From Oxobacter pfennigii (GTDB lineage: Bacteria; Bacillota; Clostridia; Clostridiales; Oxobacteraceae): 64,000 nucleotides of DNA. A program made the translations under genes and the position numbers. The stretch is taken from the NCBI RefSeq assembly GCF_001317355.1, contig NZ_LKET01000021.1:124001-188000 (forward strand), given 5' to 3'. Each line of letters starts with the position of its first letter. Within the stretch, counting starts at the first letter, position 1. Positions 16,429 to 25,357 of the stretch are shown one piece after another. Under the pieces are notes generated by a model that was given only the letters and a program-made list of their open reading frames with translations, had not been told where the DNA came from and did not search any database.

Positions 16429-17085
16429 ATGAAAGTAGTGGCACTGAACGGAAGTCCCAGAAAGAAGTGGAATACTGCAACCCTTTTGGAAAAAGCATTG
16501 GAAGGCGCACAATCGGTCGGTGCGGAGACAGAGCTTATTCATCTTTATGATTTAAATTTTAAAGGCTGCATAAGCTGCTTTGTCTGTAAGTTAAAGAATG
16601 GAAAGAGCTATGGCAAATGCGCCATGAAGGATGACCTGACACCGATTTTAGAAAAAATAGCACATGCTGATGCGGTATTTATAGGTTCTCCCATTTATTT
16701 TGGAAACCTGACGGGTGAAACCAGGTCCTTGCTTGAAAGAATGTTGTTCCAATATCTTGTATATAGTAACAAAAGCGGCCCCACTTTATTCCCCAGACAA
16801 ATACCGATAGGGTTAATTTATACAATGAACATACCCGATGATATGATAAAGAAGACTAATTTTGAACAGCAGCTTTCACAGATGGAAGGAGCTTTAAAGA
16901 GGATGTTTGGCTATTCAGAATGCTATTATTCCACTGATACTTATCAATTTGATGATTATTCAAAATATGTTGCCGACAGGTTTGATGTCGAGGCAAAGAC
17001 TAAAAGGTATAAAGAAGTTTTCCCGGTAGACTGTCAAAATGTCTATGAAATGGGCGCAAAGCTGGCAAAAGGAATCCCGGTATAG
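16429..17085 (+). CDS. NADPH-dependent FMN reductase / flavodoxin-fold oxidoreductase
   Basis: This 218-residue flavoprotein of the NADPH-dependent FMN reductase / iron-sulfur flavoprotein family starts with the FMN phosphate loop MKVVALNGSPRKKWNTATLL. GCISCFVCKLKN (about residues 46-57) is the family's conserved cysteine loop, and VFIGSPIYFGNLTGE binds the flavin ring. The enzyme probably reduces quinones, nitro or azo compounds or passes electrons in the cytoplasm. The cysteine pair resembles the multimer-forming loop of such proteins without the full four-cysteine iron-sulfur set. AAGGAGG precedes ATG 16429 at the best distance. A GNAT gene follows 9 bp later. Confidence 0.88.
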   Translation: MKVVALNGSPRKKWNTATLLEKALEGAQSVGAETELIHLYDLNFKGCISCFVCKLKNGKSYGKCAMKDDLTPILEKIAHADAVFIGSPIYFGNLTGETRSLLERMLFQYLVYSNKSGPTLFPRQIPIGLIYTMNIPDDMIKKTNFEQQLSQMEGALKRMFGYSECYYSTDTYQFDDYSKYVADRFDVEAKTKRYKEVFPVDCQNVYEMGAKLAKGIPV

Positions 17086-17094
17086 GCAAAAATC

Positions 17095-17580
17095 ATGGAG
17101 GTTAAAATTTTAGAAATTTTTGATGATGATTATTCATTATATGCTGAAGTTGTAAGCAAATCATTTTTAACCGTGGCACGGGAGTTTAATTTTACTGAGG
17201 AGAATGCACCGACAAATCCCGCATTTATAAAACCTAGGCATATTATGAGAATGAAAGAAAAAGGAATAAACATGTTTGGGCTTTTTTTGGACAATATATG
17301 CATTGGTTTTGTGGCTGTTGAAAAAATAGATAATGAATGTTTTTGCATGGAGAGATTGTCGGTACTTCCTGAATACAGACATAAAGGATATGGAAACATG
17401 CTGGTGAATTTTATTTTTGACTTTGTAAAAAAATTCGGAGGCAAAAAAATCACCATAGGAATTGTAAATGATAATGAAATCTTAAAGAGATGGTATATTA
17501 AGAAGGGCTTTTGTCAAACTGGTACAAAGACGTTCGAACATTTACCCTTTGAAGTAGGTTATATGGAAAGGACAATATAA
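17095..17580 (+). CDS. GNAT family N-acetyltransferase
   Basis: This 161-residue Gcn5-type acetyltransferase shows the acetyl-CoA motif LSVLPEYRHKGYGNMLVNFI and the C-terminal WYIKKGFCQTGTKTF strand. The central NICIGFVAVEKI strand precedes motif A as expected. It starts 9 bp after the FMN reductase gene, sharing its transcript, with ATGGAGG-like sequence at the junction giving only a modest ribosome site. The acceptor is unknown; a combined role with the flavoprotein in detoxifying an amine or nitro compound is speculative. Confidence 0.85.
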   Translation: MEVKILEIFDDDYSLYAEVVSKSFLTVAREFNFTEENAPTNPAFIKPRHIMRMKEKGINMFGLFLDNICIGFVAVEKIDNECFCMERLSVLPEYRHKGYGNMLVNFIFDFVKKFGGKKITIGIVNDNEILKRWYIKKGFCQTGTKTFEHLPFEVGYMERTI

Positions 17581-17689
17581 TAAGAATCACTTCATTTTTT
17601 AAAAATCCTTTGCTTTGAACAGGAAAACATGGCTTTTTTTATCAGCATAAACAATAAGCAAATGGAAAAGATAAAAACGGGGTGATAAC

Positions 17690-17950
17690 ATGGCTAAAAA
17701 CAAAAAGAAAACTAAAGCCAATGTAAGCGAGGATATAAATGAAATAACTGATATTCCAAAAGGCGAATCGGATTTAGGCTCATTTGCTTATATGGACGCG
17801 GCTATGGTAAATAGCAGTGACGATATAGGCGATGTAGAGGATAAAGAGGAAATGACGGGCACACCCAAAGGAGAATCTTCAATAGGTTCACTTGGGAAGG
17901 CATCCCTGCCCATGTCAGACAAAATCAGCGACAGCAAAAAGAAATGGTAA
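17690..17950 (+). CDS. small hydrophilic repeat protein, unknown
   Basis: An 86-residue acidic, low-complexity protein starts MAKNKKKTKANVSED behind a GGGGTGA ribosome site. It contains an internal duplication: ITDIPKGESDLGSFA (about residues 23-37) and MTGTPKGESSIGSLG (about 61-75), each followed by a short hydrophobic-methionine patch. There is no signal peptide or cysteine. The composition suggests an intrinsically disordered protein. It precedes another unknown gene by 68 bp and may be co-expressed with it. I do not recognise a family. Confidence 0.6.
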   Translation: MAKNKKKTKANVSEDINEITDIPKGESDLGSFAYMDAAMVNSSDDIGDVEDKEEMTGTPKGESSIGSLGKASLPMSDKISDSKKKW

Positions 17951-18018
17951 CAAGTTTTAAAGGAGGGCCTCATAAAGAGGCTCTTTTCATAAACAATTTA
18001 ATTATCGGAGGCGGGAAA

Positions 18019-18663
18019 ATGGCAGTCCTTAATGAATTTATTAAAACTAAAAAAACTAGTAGGGACATAATGGTATTCCTCACAGAACACCGGGAGGAAT
18101 TATATAATCTTTTAAAACACATAACCTGGGAAGATATATTAATGGGCCGCATCGTTATTACTGACAAAATTGTAAATGACGAAATAAAACCTATTATATT
18201 GGATAAACTTAAGCTTAATTTTACAGCTTTGGATATTTCTTTTAAGAATGAAACAGTTTGCTTGGATATAACAGACCAATACAAGGGTTTTCCTGTAAAA
18301 GTAAGTTATATGGTAACTATAAAAAACTTTGAATTTCATCCCGGCAGCCATGTAATTGCTTTAAACTATATAGAAGAAATCTCGTCTATAATGAATATTG
18401 AAAACAGGCTTATTTTGAGTTCCATAAGAAAATTTCTTCATAAAATCATAGGAAAATCTTTTATTGAAGCTGGGCTGGACAAGCTAGAAGGAATTAGTTT
18501 TAACGGCAATGAGATAGTGATTAATTTTGACGATATACTTAAATTCAAGGAATTAATTAATGAAGAGTCCTCAAATAAATTCCTTAATTCAATTATAATA
18601 AATTTTGATAAATACCAAGAGGGTGGTATAATCTTTACGGTGGACTTTGATTTCCCCAAATAA
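18019..18663 (+). CDS. hypothetical protein, 214 residues
   Basis: This is a soluble, mixed alpha/beta protein with no family I can name. It begins MAVLNEFIKTKKTSRDIM, with GGAGGCGGG just upstream of ATG 18019; a longer frame from 17944 would overlap the previous gene and lacks a ribosome site. The middle has alternating hydrophobic strands (VCLDITDQYKGFPVKVSYMV) and the C-terminus IIFTVDFDFPK. The pattern, two similar beta-rich halves with an IEEISSIMNIENRL helix between, could reflect a lipid- or membrane-associated TULIP-like fold, but this is a guess. It is paired with the small repeat protein upstream. Confidence 0.6.
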   Translation: MAVLNEFIKTKKTSRDIMVFLTEHREELYNLLKHITWEDILMGRIVITDKIVNDEIKPIILDKLKLNFTALDISFKNETVCLDITDQYKGFPVKVSYMVTIKNFEFHPGSHVIALNYIEEISSIMNIENRLILSSIRKFLHKIIGKSFIEAGLDKLEGISFNGNEIVINFDDILKFKELINEESSNKFLNSIIINFDKYQEGGIIFTVDFDFPK

Positions 18664-18752
18664 ATACGCAGATTTATATACGTTTTATTTGCATTATTAT
18701 TCATTGTTTGTTACTATTATTCTTATCATTATTAAATAAGTAGGTGACTATT

Positions 18753-19211
18753 GTGATTGTTCGTAAGGCCAAACTTTCCGATGTGGAACAAATACACGAA
18801 ATAGTGAATTATTATGCAGAAAAAGGCATGATGCTATCACGTGCCCGCAGCATGTTATATGAACATATACGAGATTTTGTAGTTGCTGAGGAGGATGGAG
18901 AAATATTAGGAACGGGAGCTTTGCATGTGTTGTGGATTGATTTAGCAGAGCTTAGAACCCTGGCGGTTAAAGAGAATTTATTAAGCAAGGGAATAGGAAG
19001 CAAAATAGTTGATTTTATATTGGAGGAAGCAAAAGAGCTGGGAATCCCCAAGGTCTTCACTTTGACATATCAGCCGGGCTTTTTTGAAAAACATGGTTTT
19101 AATGTTATACAAAAAGAGTCCATGCCTCATAAGGTATGGACAGATTGTATAAATTGTCCCAAATTCCCAAACTGCAACGAAGTCTGCCTTGAAAAAATCA
19201 TCGATTTATAA
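18753..19211 (+). CDS. short-form N-acetyltransferase, ArgA-like
   Basis: This 152-residue GNAT protein resembles the short amino-acid N-acetyltransferases of Clostridia that can act as N-acetylglutamate synthase at the head of arginine biosynthesis. It starts MIVRKAKLSDVEQIHEIVNY and includes MLSRARSMLYEHIRDFVVAE, LRTLAVKENLLSKGIGSKIV (acetyl-CoA loop) and TYQPGFFEKHGF. The C-terminus has a cysteine cluster (DCINCPKFPNCNE), which is also found in these clostridial forms and could bind a metal. The GTG start at 18753 follows TAGGTGA; GTG 18744 is possible. It is not near other arg genes, so the assignment is by family only. Confidence 0.75.
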   Translation: MIVRKAKLSDVEQIHEIVNYYAEKGMMLSRARSMLYEHIRDFVVAEEDGEILGTGALHVLWIDLAELRTLAVKENLLSKGIGSKIVDFILEEAKELGIPKVFTLTYQPGFFEKHGFNVIQKESMPHKVWTDCINCPKFPNCNEVCLEKIIDL

Positions 19212-19217
19212 TTATTC

Positions 19218-19252
19218 AAAATATCCTTTGGGTTTCTAAAGGATATTTTTTA
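19218..19252 (+). terminator. rho-independent terminator
   Basis: AAAATATCCTTT and AAAGGATATTTT form a 12-bp stem around GGGTTTCT and end in a T-run just after the acetyltransferase gene. Confidence 0.85.
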
Positions 19253-19406
19253 TGTGTAAAATTCATATTAAATTTCGACAAAATATGAAATAAGTAGTGA
19301 AATATGTAAAATTGCGTGGTACAATATGGGAGACAATTTTTATAAAAGGCTTTCCTTGAACTGACTGATAAGGGCTATTTAGTTTAATGAAAGGTGTGAA
19401 TATACT

Positions 19407-19607
19407 ATGGAAGAAATATTAAAAGCAATTAAGGATGCTATTAAAGCCGAACGTCAGGCGCAGGAGCATTATCAAATGCTGGCAGACAAGTCGGAGGACC
19501 TAACGGTAAAAGGCTTTTTTGAACAACTGGTAAGAGATGAAGAAGAACATGAAAATTTACTGCGTTTGCGTTATGAGTCTCTTTCTAAGGCATGGAATAA
19601 AATATGA
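19407..19607 (+). CDS. small ferritin-like (rubrerythrin-type) protein
   Basis: This 66-residue protein is half a ferritin-like four-helix bundle. The first helix has AIKAERQAQEHYQMLAD with glutamate and ExxH-like ligands, and the second LVRDEEEHENLLRLRYE has the DEEEH motif of rubrerythrins. A homodimer would rebuild a di-iron site, as in encapsulated-ferritin-like and half-rubrerythrin proteins. It probably senses or detoxifies oxygen or peroxide, or simply binds iron. AAAGGTG precedes the ATG. The stop overlaps the start of the HD-GYP gene (ATGA), so the two are translationally coupled. Confidence 0.82.
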   Translation: MEEILKAIKDAIKAERQAQEHYQMLADKSEDLTVKGFFEQLVRDEEEHENLLRLRYESLSKAWNKI

Positions 19608-20794
19608 TGGACTATTTCAAGGATGTTCTGATCAACATAAAAAATGCTGCAGATGAAATAAAATCAATCAACAGCAAGCCGGAGCTTCTAAAAAAGGTTC
19701 CTGATATAATAAGCACCGTCATAGATTATGAAAAAGCGGCCATTTATTCTATGGATTTTATATTGGATGAAGTGGAATTATATTATTCAAACTTATCTGA
19801 AGAACAAACCGACAGCTTCACCAAAAAGCTCAACGAACAATTTGAAGTCTTTAAGCAGGAAAGCATTAATAAACCAGTATCAATTGATGGAATGCCTGCT
19901 GCCGCAATACGCATACAATCTCAAGATACCGGTTATATAATCTACTTATTCCGTCCCTCATCCTATGAGGATTGGGAGTATTATGCTCTGGAATTAATCA
20001 AGGGAAGCATAGAAACAGTCCTTCACTTAATAGCTGCAGCAGAAAAGGAAGAAGTCTTTAAGCAGCAGGTTATACGCATGATATCCCGTGCCATTGAGAA
20101 ACGTTCCAATTACACCGGAGGCCATTCCGAAAGGGTTGCCCAATATGCTGCCGGAATAGCAAGGGCTATGGGTAAATCAGAAAGCCAAATCGATATTATT
20201 AAAAGGGCTGGACTGCTCCATGATATAGGAAAAGTAGGAGTTCCTGACAGAGCATTGAACAAAGCCGAAAAGCTTACCGATGAAGAGTACGAGCTTATGA
20301 AAAGTCATAGCAGAGAAGGGGCACGCATACTTGAATCCCTGGGTTTTTTTCATGACCTTATCCCTTATGTGTTGTATCACCATGAAAAATATGACGGGAC
20401 GGGTTATCCTTTTGGCCTTGAAGGAGATGCAATTCCGGAAGGAGCCCAGATTATTTCTGTAGCCGATGCGTTAGATGCACTTACTTCAGATAGGGTTTAC
20501 CGGAAAGCTACACCCTGGTCTGTGGCCGTTGAAGAAATCATAAGAGCAAAAGGCAGTCAATTTTCACCTGTCGTTGTTGATGCATTTTTAGTTTGGCTTA
20601 ACCAGCCTGAGATGATTATAGGTCCTTTAAATAATCCCGGAAATGATATAAGCAGGACAAGTAAGAACATACCTCTTTTATGCAATAAATGCGGCATAAC
20701 ACTCCCTTATCCCGTAAATGGGGTATCTAATTGCTATGTTTGTGGAGAAAGTTTTAATGTGGAACAGATAGGCGGAGTATGGCATTTCAAGTAG
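19604..20794 (+). CDS. HD-GYP domain protein with an N-terminal sensor-like domain and C-terminal zinc ribbon
   Basis: This 396-residue protein is predicted to degrade cyclic di-GMP. Residues 1-145 look like a GAF-type sensor domain. The HD-GYP core follows: GGHSERVAQYAAG, GLLHDIGKVGVPD, the MKSHSREGARIL helix, YHHEKYDGTGYPFGL with the GYP signature, and ISVADALDALTSDR. The last 45 residues hold two CxxC pairs (CNKCG and CYVCG), a rubredoxin-like or zinc-ribbon knuckle not usual for the family. It starts inside the ferritin-like gene's stop codon, so the ferritin-like protein may feed a redox or iron signal to it. Cytoplasmic; no helices cross the membrane. Confidence 0.88.
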   Translation: MMDYFKDVLINIKNAADEIKSINSKPELLKKVPDIISTVIDYEKAAIYSMDFILDEVELYYSNLSEEQTDSFTKKLNEQFEVFKQESINKPVSIDGMPAAAIRIQSQDTGYIIYLFRPSSYEDWEYYALELIKGSIETVLHLIAAAEKEEVFKQQVIRMISRAIEKRSNYTGGHSERVAQYAAGIARAMGKSESQIDIIKRAGLLHDIGKVGVPDRALNKAEKLTDEEYELMKSHSREGARILESLGFFHDLIPYVLYHHEKYDGTGYPFGLEGDAIPEGAQIISVADALDALTSDRVYRKATPWSVAVEEIIRAKGSQFSPVVVDAFLVWLNQPEMIIGPLNNPGNDISRTSKNIPLLCNKCGITLPYPVNGVSNCYVCGESFNVEQIGGVWHFK

Positions 20795-20814
20795 CTTCCA
20801 TTTAGCTTAGGACG

Positions 20815-21672
20815 CTATTTTTTTATTACAAACTCATCCATAACTGTGCCCTTAAGATCCATCGCGTATACATTTAAACCATCCCCTTCAGCATCCACCA
20901 GAACAAAATGGTGCCTGGCTATGGGGGGAATTATCACTCCTTGACTGCTTATATATTTGTCTCTCAGCTTTTCACCTCCCCCTCCCGTTATAACCTGATA
21001 TATAGGATTTTTAAAATTACCATCCAAAAAGGAATTGTCAATCAGTCTTCTTGTATAATTATGCTCATGGGCAGAAAAAACCACATGGATTTTATGTTTA
21101 TCAACTATGCTCCACAATAAATTTCTATAATCGGGATGCAAGTCAAGGCAGTTGCCGTAATGAGCTCCTGTGGGAAAGGCAGGAGAATGGAAAAAAAGAA
21201 GTTTATATTTTTTTTCAATTGATGCTGCTGCTTCCAGAAAGTTCAGCTGGGCTTCGTCAATTTTATGAGCGCTTCTAAATCGAAAGGTATTAAGGATAAT
21301 AAGCCTTACATGCTCAAAATCCTTAAAATACACTAAGTTGTTGTAGCCTTGAAGGGAGGAGTCAAGTGCAAAATCACCGTAGAATGAAGAAAAGGCTTTT
21401 TCATATCTGTCATCATTTGAGCGGCTGCCTATTTCATGGTTTCCTGCCACAGGGTATACGGTAATATCCGGATGATATTTATAAATAAGCTTTTTTAAAT
21501 GTTTCAGCTGGAATATTAATACATCTTCATCCGGGTGTCCCGCCACAGTATCTCCTAAGGCCACAATGAATTGGGGCTGTAATTTCACTGTTTGCTTAAA
21601 AATCTTTGTCAGTATCTCTTTGTTAATGCCGTTATTTTTTCCTTTGCAGTCGCTTATAATTATAAACCTCAT
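20815..21672 (-). CDS. calcineurin-like metallophosphoesterase
   Basis: This is a 285-residue metallophosphoesterase with the block order of the family: ISDCKG (Asp8), ALGDTVAG (Gly40-Asp41), GNHE (77-80), FFHSPAFP and FSAHEHNYTR. In the first block, the usual DxH is Asp8-Cys-Lys, so one metal ligand differs. The organisation resembles purple-acid-phosphatase-like bacterial phosphoesterases. There is no signal peptide; the protein starts directly with the first beta strand MRFIIISD. It converges on the HD-GYP gene with only 20 bp between stops. Substrate unknown. Confidence 0.85.
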   Translation of the reverse strand: MRFIIISDCKGKNNGINKEILTKIFKQTVKLQPQFIVALGDTVAGHPDEDVLIFQLKHLKKLIYKYHPDITVYPVAGNHEIGSRSNDDRYEKAFSSFYGDFALDSSLQGYNNLVYFKDFEHVRLIILNTFRFRSAHKIDEAQLNFLEAAASIEKKYKLLFFHSPAFPTGAHYGNCLDLHPDYRNLLWSIVDKHKIHVVFSAHEHNYTRRLIDNSFLDGNFKNPIYQVITGGGGEKLRDKYISSQGVIIPPIARHHFVLVDAEGDGLNVYAMDLKGTVMDEFVIKK

Positions 21673-21823
21673 GGTTTCCCTGCCAAAATATAAATATACA
21701 ATAATAATATGCTGGCAGCGCTTCAGCTGAAACCGTATTATTTTTATATTTTTATATGGAAATCTTACTGGCTTATTGTTTAATGATAATTTTCATGTTA
21801 TATTATACTAAAAAATAAAATGT

Positions 21824-21913
21824 GCTAGGGGGGCCAGTATATGCTGGCTGAGATAAGGGACTATATCCCTTGACTCTTATACCTGATCTGGTTAATACCA
21901 GCGTAGGAAAGCG
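21824..21913 (+). ncRNA. TPP riboswitch (thi box)
   Basis: All conserved elements are present in order: GGGGGGCC at the P2 base, GGCTGAGAT (21846-21854), then CCCTTGA and ACCTGATCTGGTTAATACCAGCGTAGGAAAGC (from 21881). It binds thiamine pyrophosphate and should switch off the thiamine salvage operon. A GC-rich hairpin terminator follows directly at 21933. Confidence 0.97.
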
Positions 21914-21932
21914 TTAATAATATTAATCTATT

Positions 21933-21960
21933 AGTGCAGCCTGCGGGCTGTGCTTTTTTA
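21933..21960 (+). terminator. riboswitch-controlled terminator
   Basis: GTGCAGCC and GGCTGTGC form an 8-bp stem (two wobbles) with a TGCG-like loop and TTTTTT. Its position between the TPP aptamer and thiW fits transcription attenuation. Confidence 0.85.
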
Positions 21961-21998
21961 ATTTATTGCACCCCGGCACAAAAACGGGAGGAATTATA

Positions 21999-22508
21999 AT
22001 GAAATCTAAAAACATTTACAAGCTTACCTTAAGTGCACTCCTTGTAGCTTTTGGAGTTTTATCCGGCTCTGTTTTTTACATCCCCTTTTTGGGAGGGAAA
22101 ATGTTTCCTGTACAACATTTTATAAATGTGTTTTCCGGAGTTTTGTTAGGGCCTCTTTATGCGGTTGTCAATGCTTTTTTAATTTCGCTTCTTAGAAATA
22201 TAATAGGGACTGGTTCACTTTTAGCCTTTCCGGGAAGTATAATCGGAGCTTTCCTTGCCGGACTGCTCTATAAGAAATTCAAAAGCATATACTGGTCAGC
22301 TTTAGGTGAAGTAATAGGCACAGGAACAATCGGAGCAATCGCGGCATATCCTGTTTCTGTATTTTTAATGGGAAAGGAAGCTGCCATATTTGCCTTTGTT
22401 GTGCCATTTTCCTTAAGCACCGTAGGGGGAGCAATTTTCGCAGTAATTATATTAAGCTTGCCGGTATTTAAAAAAATCATGGCGGATGAGCAAAAAAAAT
22501 TAAACTAG
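21999..22508 (+). CDS. thiW: ThiW, S-component of an energy-coupling-factor thiazole transporter
   Basis: This 169-residue membrane protein with about five helices captures the hydroxyethylthiazole precursor of thiamine for an ECF transporter whose ATPase module is encoded elsewhere. The family pattern is clear: [59 protein letters not shown] precedes ATG 21999; an upstream in-frame ATG (21966) lacks a site. First gene of the TPP-riboswitch operon thiW-thiD-cytX-thiM-thiE-DUF2284, so it is repressed by thiamine pyrophosphate. Confidence 0.93.
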   Translation: MKSKNIYKLTLSALLVAFGVLSGSVFYIPFLGGKMFPVQHFINVFSGVLLGPLYAVVNAFLISLLRNIIGTGSLLAFPGSIIGAFLAGLLYKKFKSIYWSALGEVIGTGTIGAIAAYPVSVFLMGKEAAIFAFVVPFSLSTVGGAIFAVIILSLPVFKKIMADEQKKLN

Positions 22509-22521
22509 GAGATGAATATTT

Positions 22522-23331
22522 ATGTTTAATGCATTGACCATTGCAGGCTCTGACAGCTGCGGAGGAGCAGGAATACAGGCAGATTTAAAGGCTTTTTCTG
22601 CCAATGGTGTATATGGCATGAGTGTTATTACTGCCGTTACGGCACAAAACACCATGGGAGTTTTCGGTATACAGGATATAAGCCCTGAAATTATAAAAGG
22701 TCAGATTGATGCCATATTTGATGATATAGAAGTGCATGGGATTAAAATAGGCATGGTTTCAAAGATTGAATCCATAAAAGCAGTTGCACAAAGCCTAGAA
22801 AAAATAAAAAAACTTCCATATATAGTGCTGGACCCGGTTATGGTGTCTAAAAGCCGGTTCAAGCTTTTATCAGAAGATGCCACAAAAACTCTTATAGAAG
22901 AGCTGCTGCCTTTAAGCTTTTTAATAACCCCGAACATTCCCGAAGCAGAAGAAATAACCGGGAGAAAAATTTCAAATATTGATGACATGAAACAAGCAGC
23001 AAAAGAACTTCATAAAATGGGGCCCAAGAATGTCCTTGTGAAGGGAGGGCACCTTAACGGCCCGGCTACGGATATATTTTACGATAGTGTAAATTTTTCT
23101 GAAATAAAAGGTGAAAGGATAGATACCATACACACACATGGAACAGGATGCACATTATCTTCAGCCATCGCAGCAAATCTTGCAAAGGGTATGGAGGTTT
23201 TAAGTGCCGTTACCATGGGCAAAAATTACGTGGCAAAGGCTATAGAAAAAGGATTTAAGCTGGGAAAAGGAGTAGGACCGACGCATCACTTTTATGAACT
23301 ATACAGAAAGGCGGGAATTTTAGATGAATAA
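22522..23331 (+). CDS. thiD: ThiD, hydroxymethylpyrimidine/phosphomethylpyrimidine kinase
   Basis: The enzyme phosphorylates HMP and HMP-phosphate to HMP-diphosphate. It is full length (269 residues), a ribokinase-fold protein with [21 protein letters not shown] at the N-terminus, [38 protein letters not shown] and the anion hole [23 protein letters not shown] with the catalytic Asp in the usual place replaced by the local GTGC motif. Second gene of the thi operon; its end overlaps cytX by 8 bp. It is a single-domain protein, unlike ThiDN or ThiED fusions. Confidence 0.95.
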   Translation: MFNALTIAGSDSCGGAGIQADLKAFSANGVYGMSVITAVTAQNTMGVFGIQDISPEIIKGQIDAIFDDIEVHGIKIGMVSKIESIKAVAQSLEKIKKLPYIVLDPVMVSKSRFKLLSEDATKTLIEELLPLSFLITPNIPEAEEITGRKISNIDDMKQAAKELHKMGPKNVLVKGGHLNGPATDIFYDSVNFSEIKGERIDTIHTHGTGCTLSSAIAANLAKGMEVLSAVTMGKNYVAKAIEKGFKLGKGVGPTHHFYELYRKAGILDE

Positions 23332-24523
23332 TAAGTTGTCATTTATAAGCTTTGTAAGCCTTTGGTTCGGTGCAGCAATTTCTCTGGCAGAATTAATGAC
23401 AGGAGGATTGCTTGCAGGCTCCGGATTCAAAAGCGCAGTAGCAGCCATAATTATAGGGCATATTATAGGAACGCTTATTTTGATTTTAGGCGGCTACATA
23501 GGCTTTAAGGAAAAGATTCCGGCCATTGAAGGGACAAAAGCTTCCTTCGGTAATTTGGGAACAAAGCTCTTCGGTATTCTTAATATCATTCAGCTGACCG
23601 GCTGGACCACCATTATGATAATTATAGGAGCCAGAACATTTAATGAGGTTGCTTTAAAGCTGTGGGGAATAGATAATTTCATCCTCTGGGCGGCAGCCAT
23701 AGGTATTTTAATTGCAATTTGGATAGCCATGGGCATTCAGGGATTTAAATATTTAAATACAATAGCAGCAGGGCTTCTCTTTGCATTGACTATCATTTTA
23801 AGTTTTTCGGTATTTAAGAACAGAGAACTGATTGAAGCGGTAGGCCAAAGTCCCTTAAGCTTTGGAGCAATGATTGAGCTTAATGTCGTAATGCCTCTTT
23901 CCTGGCTTCCCCTTATTGCGGATTATACCAGGTTCGCAGAAAATAAGGCAGGTGCTGTGGCTGGCAGCTTTATAGGCTATTTTATAGGCAGTACCTGGAT
24001 GTACATAATAGGTCTGGCACTTGCCCTAACTTCAGGTACTACGGATATAGGCGGTATTTTAATCGCATCAAGGCTGGGTTTTGTGGCGGCAGGAGTTATA
24101 TTATTATCGACCATTACTACAACCTTTATGGATGCATATTCGGCAGGCGTCAGCTCTTCATCGATAATCAAGGGTATCAATGAGAAAAATACGGCAATTG
24201 CAATAACGGTTTTATCAACCATGCTGGCGGCCTTCTTCCCCATGGAACAATATGAAAATTTTCTATATCTTATAGGTTCGGTCTTTGCTCCTCTGTTTGC
24301 TGTTGTATATACCAATTATTTCATACTTAGAAAGAAAAAGGATGATGGAGCTGAAATTAAGCTTCCGGCGTTGATTTCCTGGGCATCTGGTGTAGTATTA
24401 TATCACATTATAAAAAATAAAGATATTTTCTTAGGTGTAACAGTGCCCGTAATGCTTATAACAGCTCTGATTTTTGTTATTATCAATAAGTTAGCGGGAG
24501 AAAGAAGAGGGTTGAGGGCTTAA
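23324..24523 (+). CDS. cytX: CytX-like hydroxymethylpyrimidine transporter (NCS1 family)
   Basis: This 399-residue permease of the nucleobase-cation-symport-1 family has twelve hydrophobic segments. SLWFGAAISLAELMTGGLLA is the first-helix pattern of the putative HMP transporter CytX, and LNVVMPLSWLPLIADYTRFA in the middle is the NCS1 substrate-site helix. Placement in a TPP-riboswitch operon between thiD and thiM argues for HMP as substrate. With ThiW for the thiazole half and ThiD/ThiM/ThiE, the operon covers complete salvage of both halves of thiamine. Its start overlaps thiD by 8 bp and its stop abuts thiM. Confidence 0.92.
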   Translation: MNNKLSFISFVSLWFGAAISLAELMTGGLLAGSGFKSAVAAIIIGHIIGTLILILGGYIGFKEKIPAIEGTKASFGNLGTKLFGILNIIQLTGWTTIMIIIGARTFNEVALKLWGIDNFILWAAAIGILIAIWIAMGIQGFKYLNTIAAGLLFALTIILSFSVFKNRELIEAVGQSPLSFGAMIELNVVMPLSWLPLIADYTRFAENKAGAVAGSFIGYFIGSTWMYIIGLALALTSGTTDIGGILIASRLGFVAAGVILLSTITTTFMDAYSAGVSSSSIIKGINEKNTAIAITVLSTMLAAFFPMEQYENFLYLIGSVFAPLFAVVYTNYFILRKKKDDGAEIKLPALISWASGVVLYHIIKNKDIFLGVTVPVMLITALIFVIINKLAGERRGLRA

Positions 24524-25357
24524 ATGGGGAATAAGGTTCTGATTGATATTTTAAAATGCTATAATGAAAGAGAAAACAAAACTCCCCTGGTTCATTTTAT
24601 AACTAATTTTGTAACCATGAATGATGTCGCCAATGCCTGCCTGTATATGGGGGGAAAGCCCGTAATGGCACACTGGGAGCAGGAGATTAATGAAATAACT
24701 TCAGCTGCTCATTCTCTGGTTTTAAATTTAGGCACACCTGATGAAGCAAGGATTGATGCTATTAAAAAAGCAGCCAGGATTGCAGAGGCTAAGGATATTC
24801 CTGTAATTTTAGACCCTGTAGGAATACACGTTTTTTCTGTAAGATTGGACCTTGCAAGATATCTTTTGGAGAACAGGCAAGTGAATGTATTAAAGGGAAA
24901 CTATTCGGAAGTTATGGCTTTTTTAAATATGAAAAGCAATTTTATAGGCATAGATTCCCTTGAAGAAGGCTTTAAAAGAGATGTCATTGAAAAAATAAAA
25001 GAGTTCTCAGAGATTAATAAATTGTATATAGTTATTACCGGTAAAGAAGATTATGTTTTTTATAAGGACAACGCTGTAAGAATAACTAACGGCACTCCCC
25101 TTCTTTCCAAAATAACAGGTTCCGGCTGTATTTTAAGCGCCATCCTCGGCACCCTTTGTGCAAAAGGCAATAAAAAAGATATTTTTTCATTATGTGTTAT
25201 GGGCACTCTTATTAACTCCATAGCCGGTGAAAAAGCGCAGGATAAAATTAAAAAATCACATGAGGGATTTCATACCTTTAAAAATTATTACTTGGATGAG
25301 CTCTCTCTTGTGAATGATGATGATATTTTAAGCAGAGGGAGAGTTTTTTATGTCTAG
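24524..25357 (+). CDS. thiM: ThiM, hydroxyethylthiazole kinase
   Basis: This kinase converts hydroxyethylthiazole to its phosphate. The 277-residue protein has the family blocks PLVHFITNFVTMNDVANACL, GGKPVMAHWEQEI, VILDPVGIHVF, VLKGNYSEVMA and the ATP-site ITGSGCILSAILGTLC. GGKPVMAH replaces the more common GASPxMAx motif, a mild variant. The ATG comes immediately after the cytX stop, so translation is coupled. Fourth gene of the thi operon. Confidence 0.95.
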   Translation: MGNKVLIDILKCYNERENKTPLVHFITNFVTMNDVANACLYMGGKPVMAHWEQEINEITSAAHSLVLNLGTPDEARIDAIKKAARIAEAKDIPVILDPVGIHVFSVRLDLARYLLENRQVNVLKGNYSEVMAFLNMKSNFIGIDSLEEGFKRDVIEKIKEFSEINKLYIVITGKEDYVFYKDNAVRITNGTPLLSKITGSGCILSAILGTLCAKGNKKDIFSLCVMGTLINSIAGEKAQDKIKKSHEGFHTFKNYYLDELSLVNDDDILSRGRVFYV

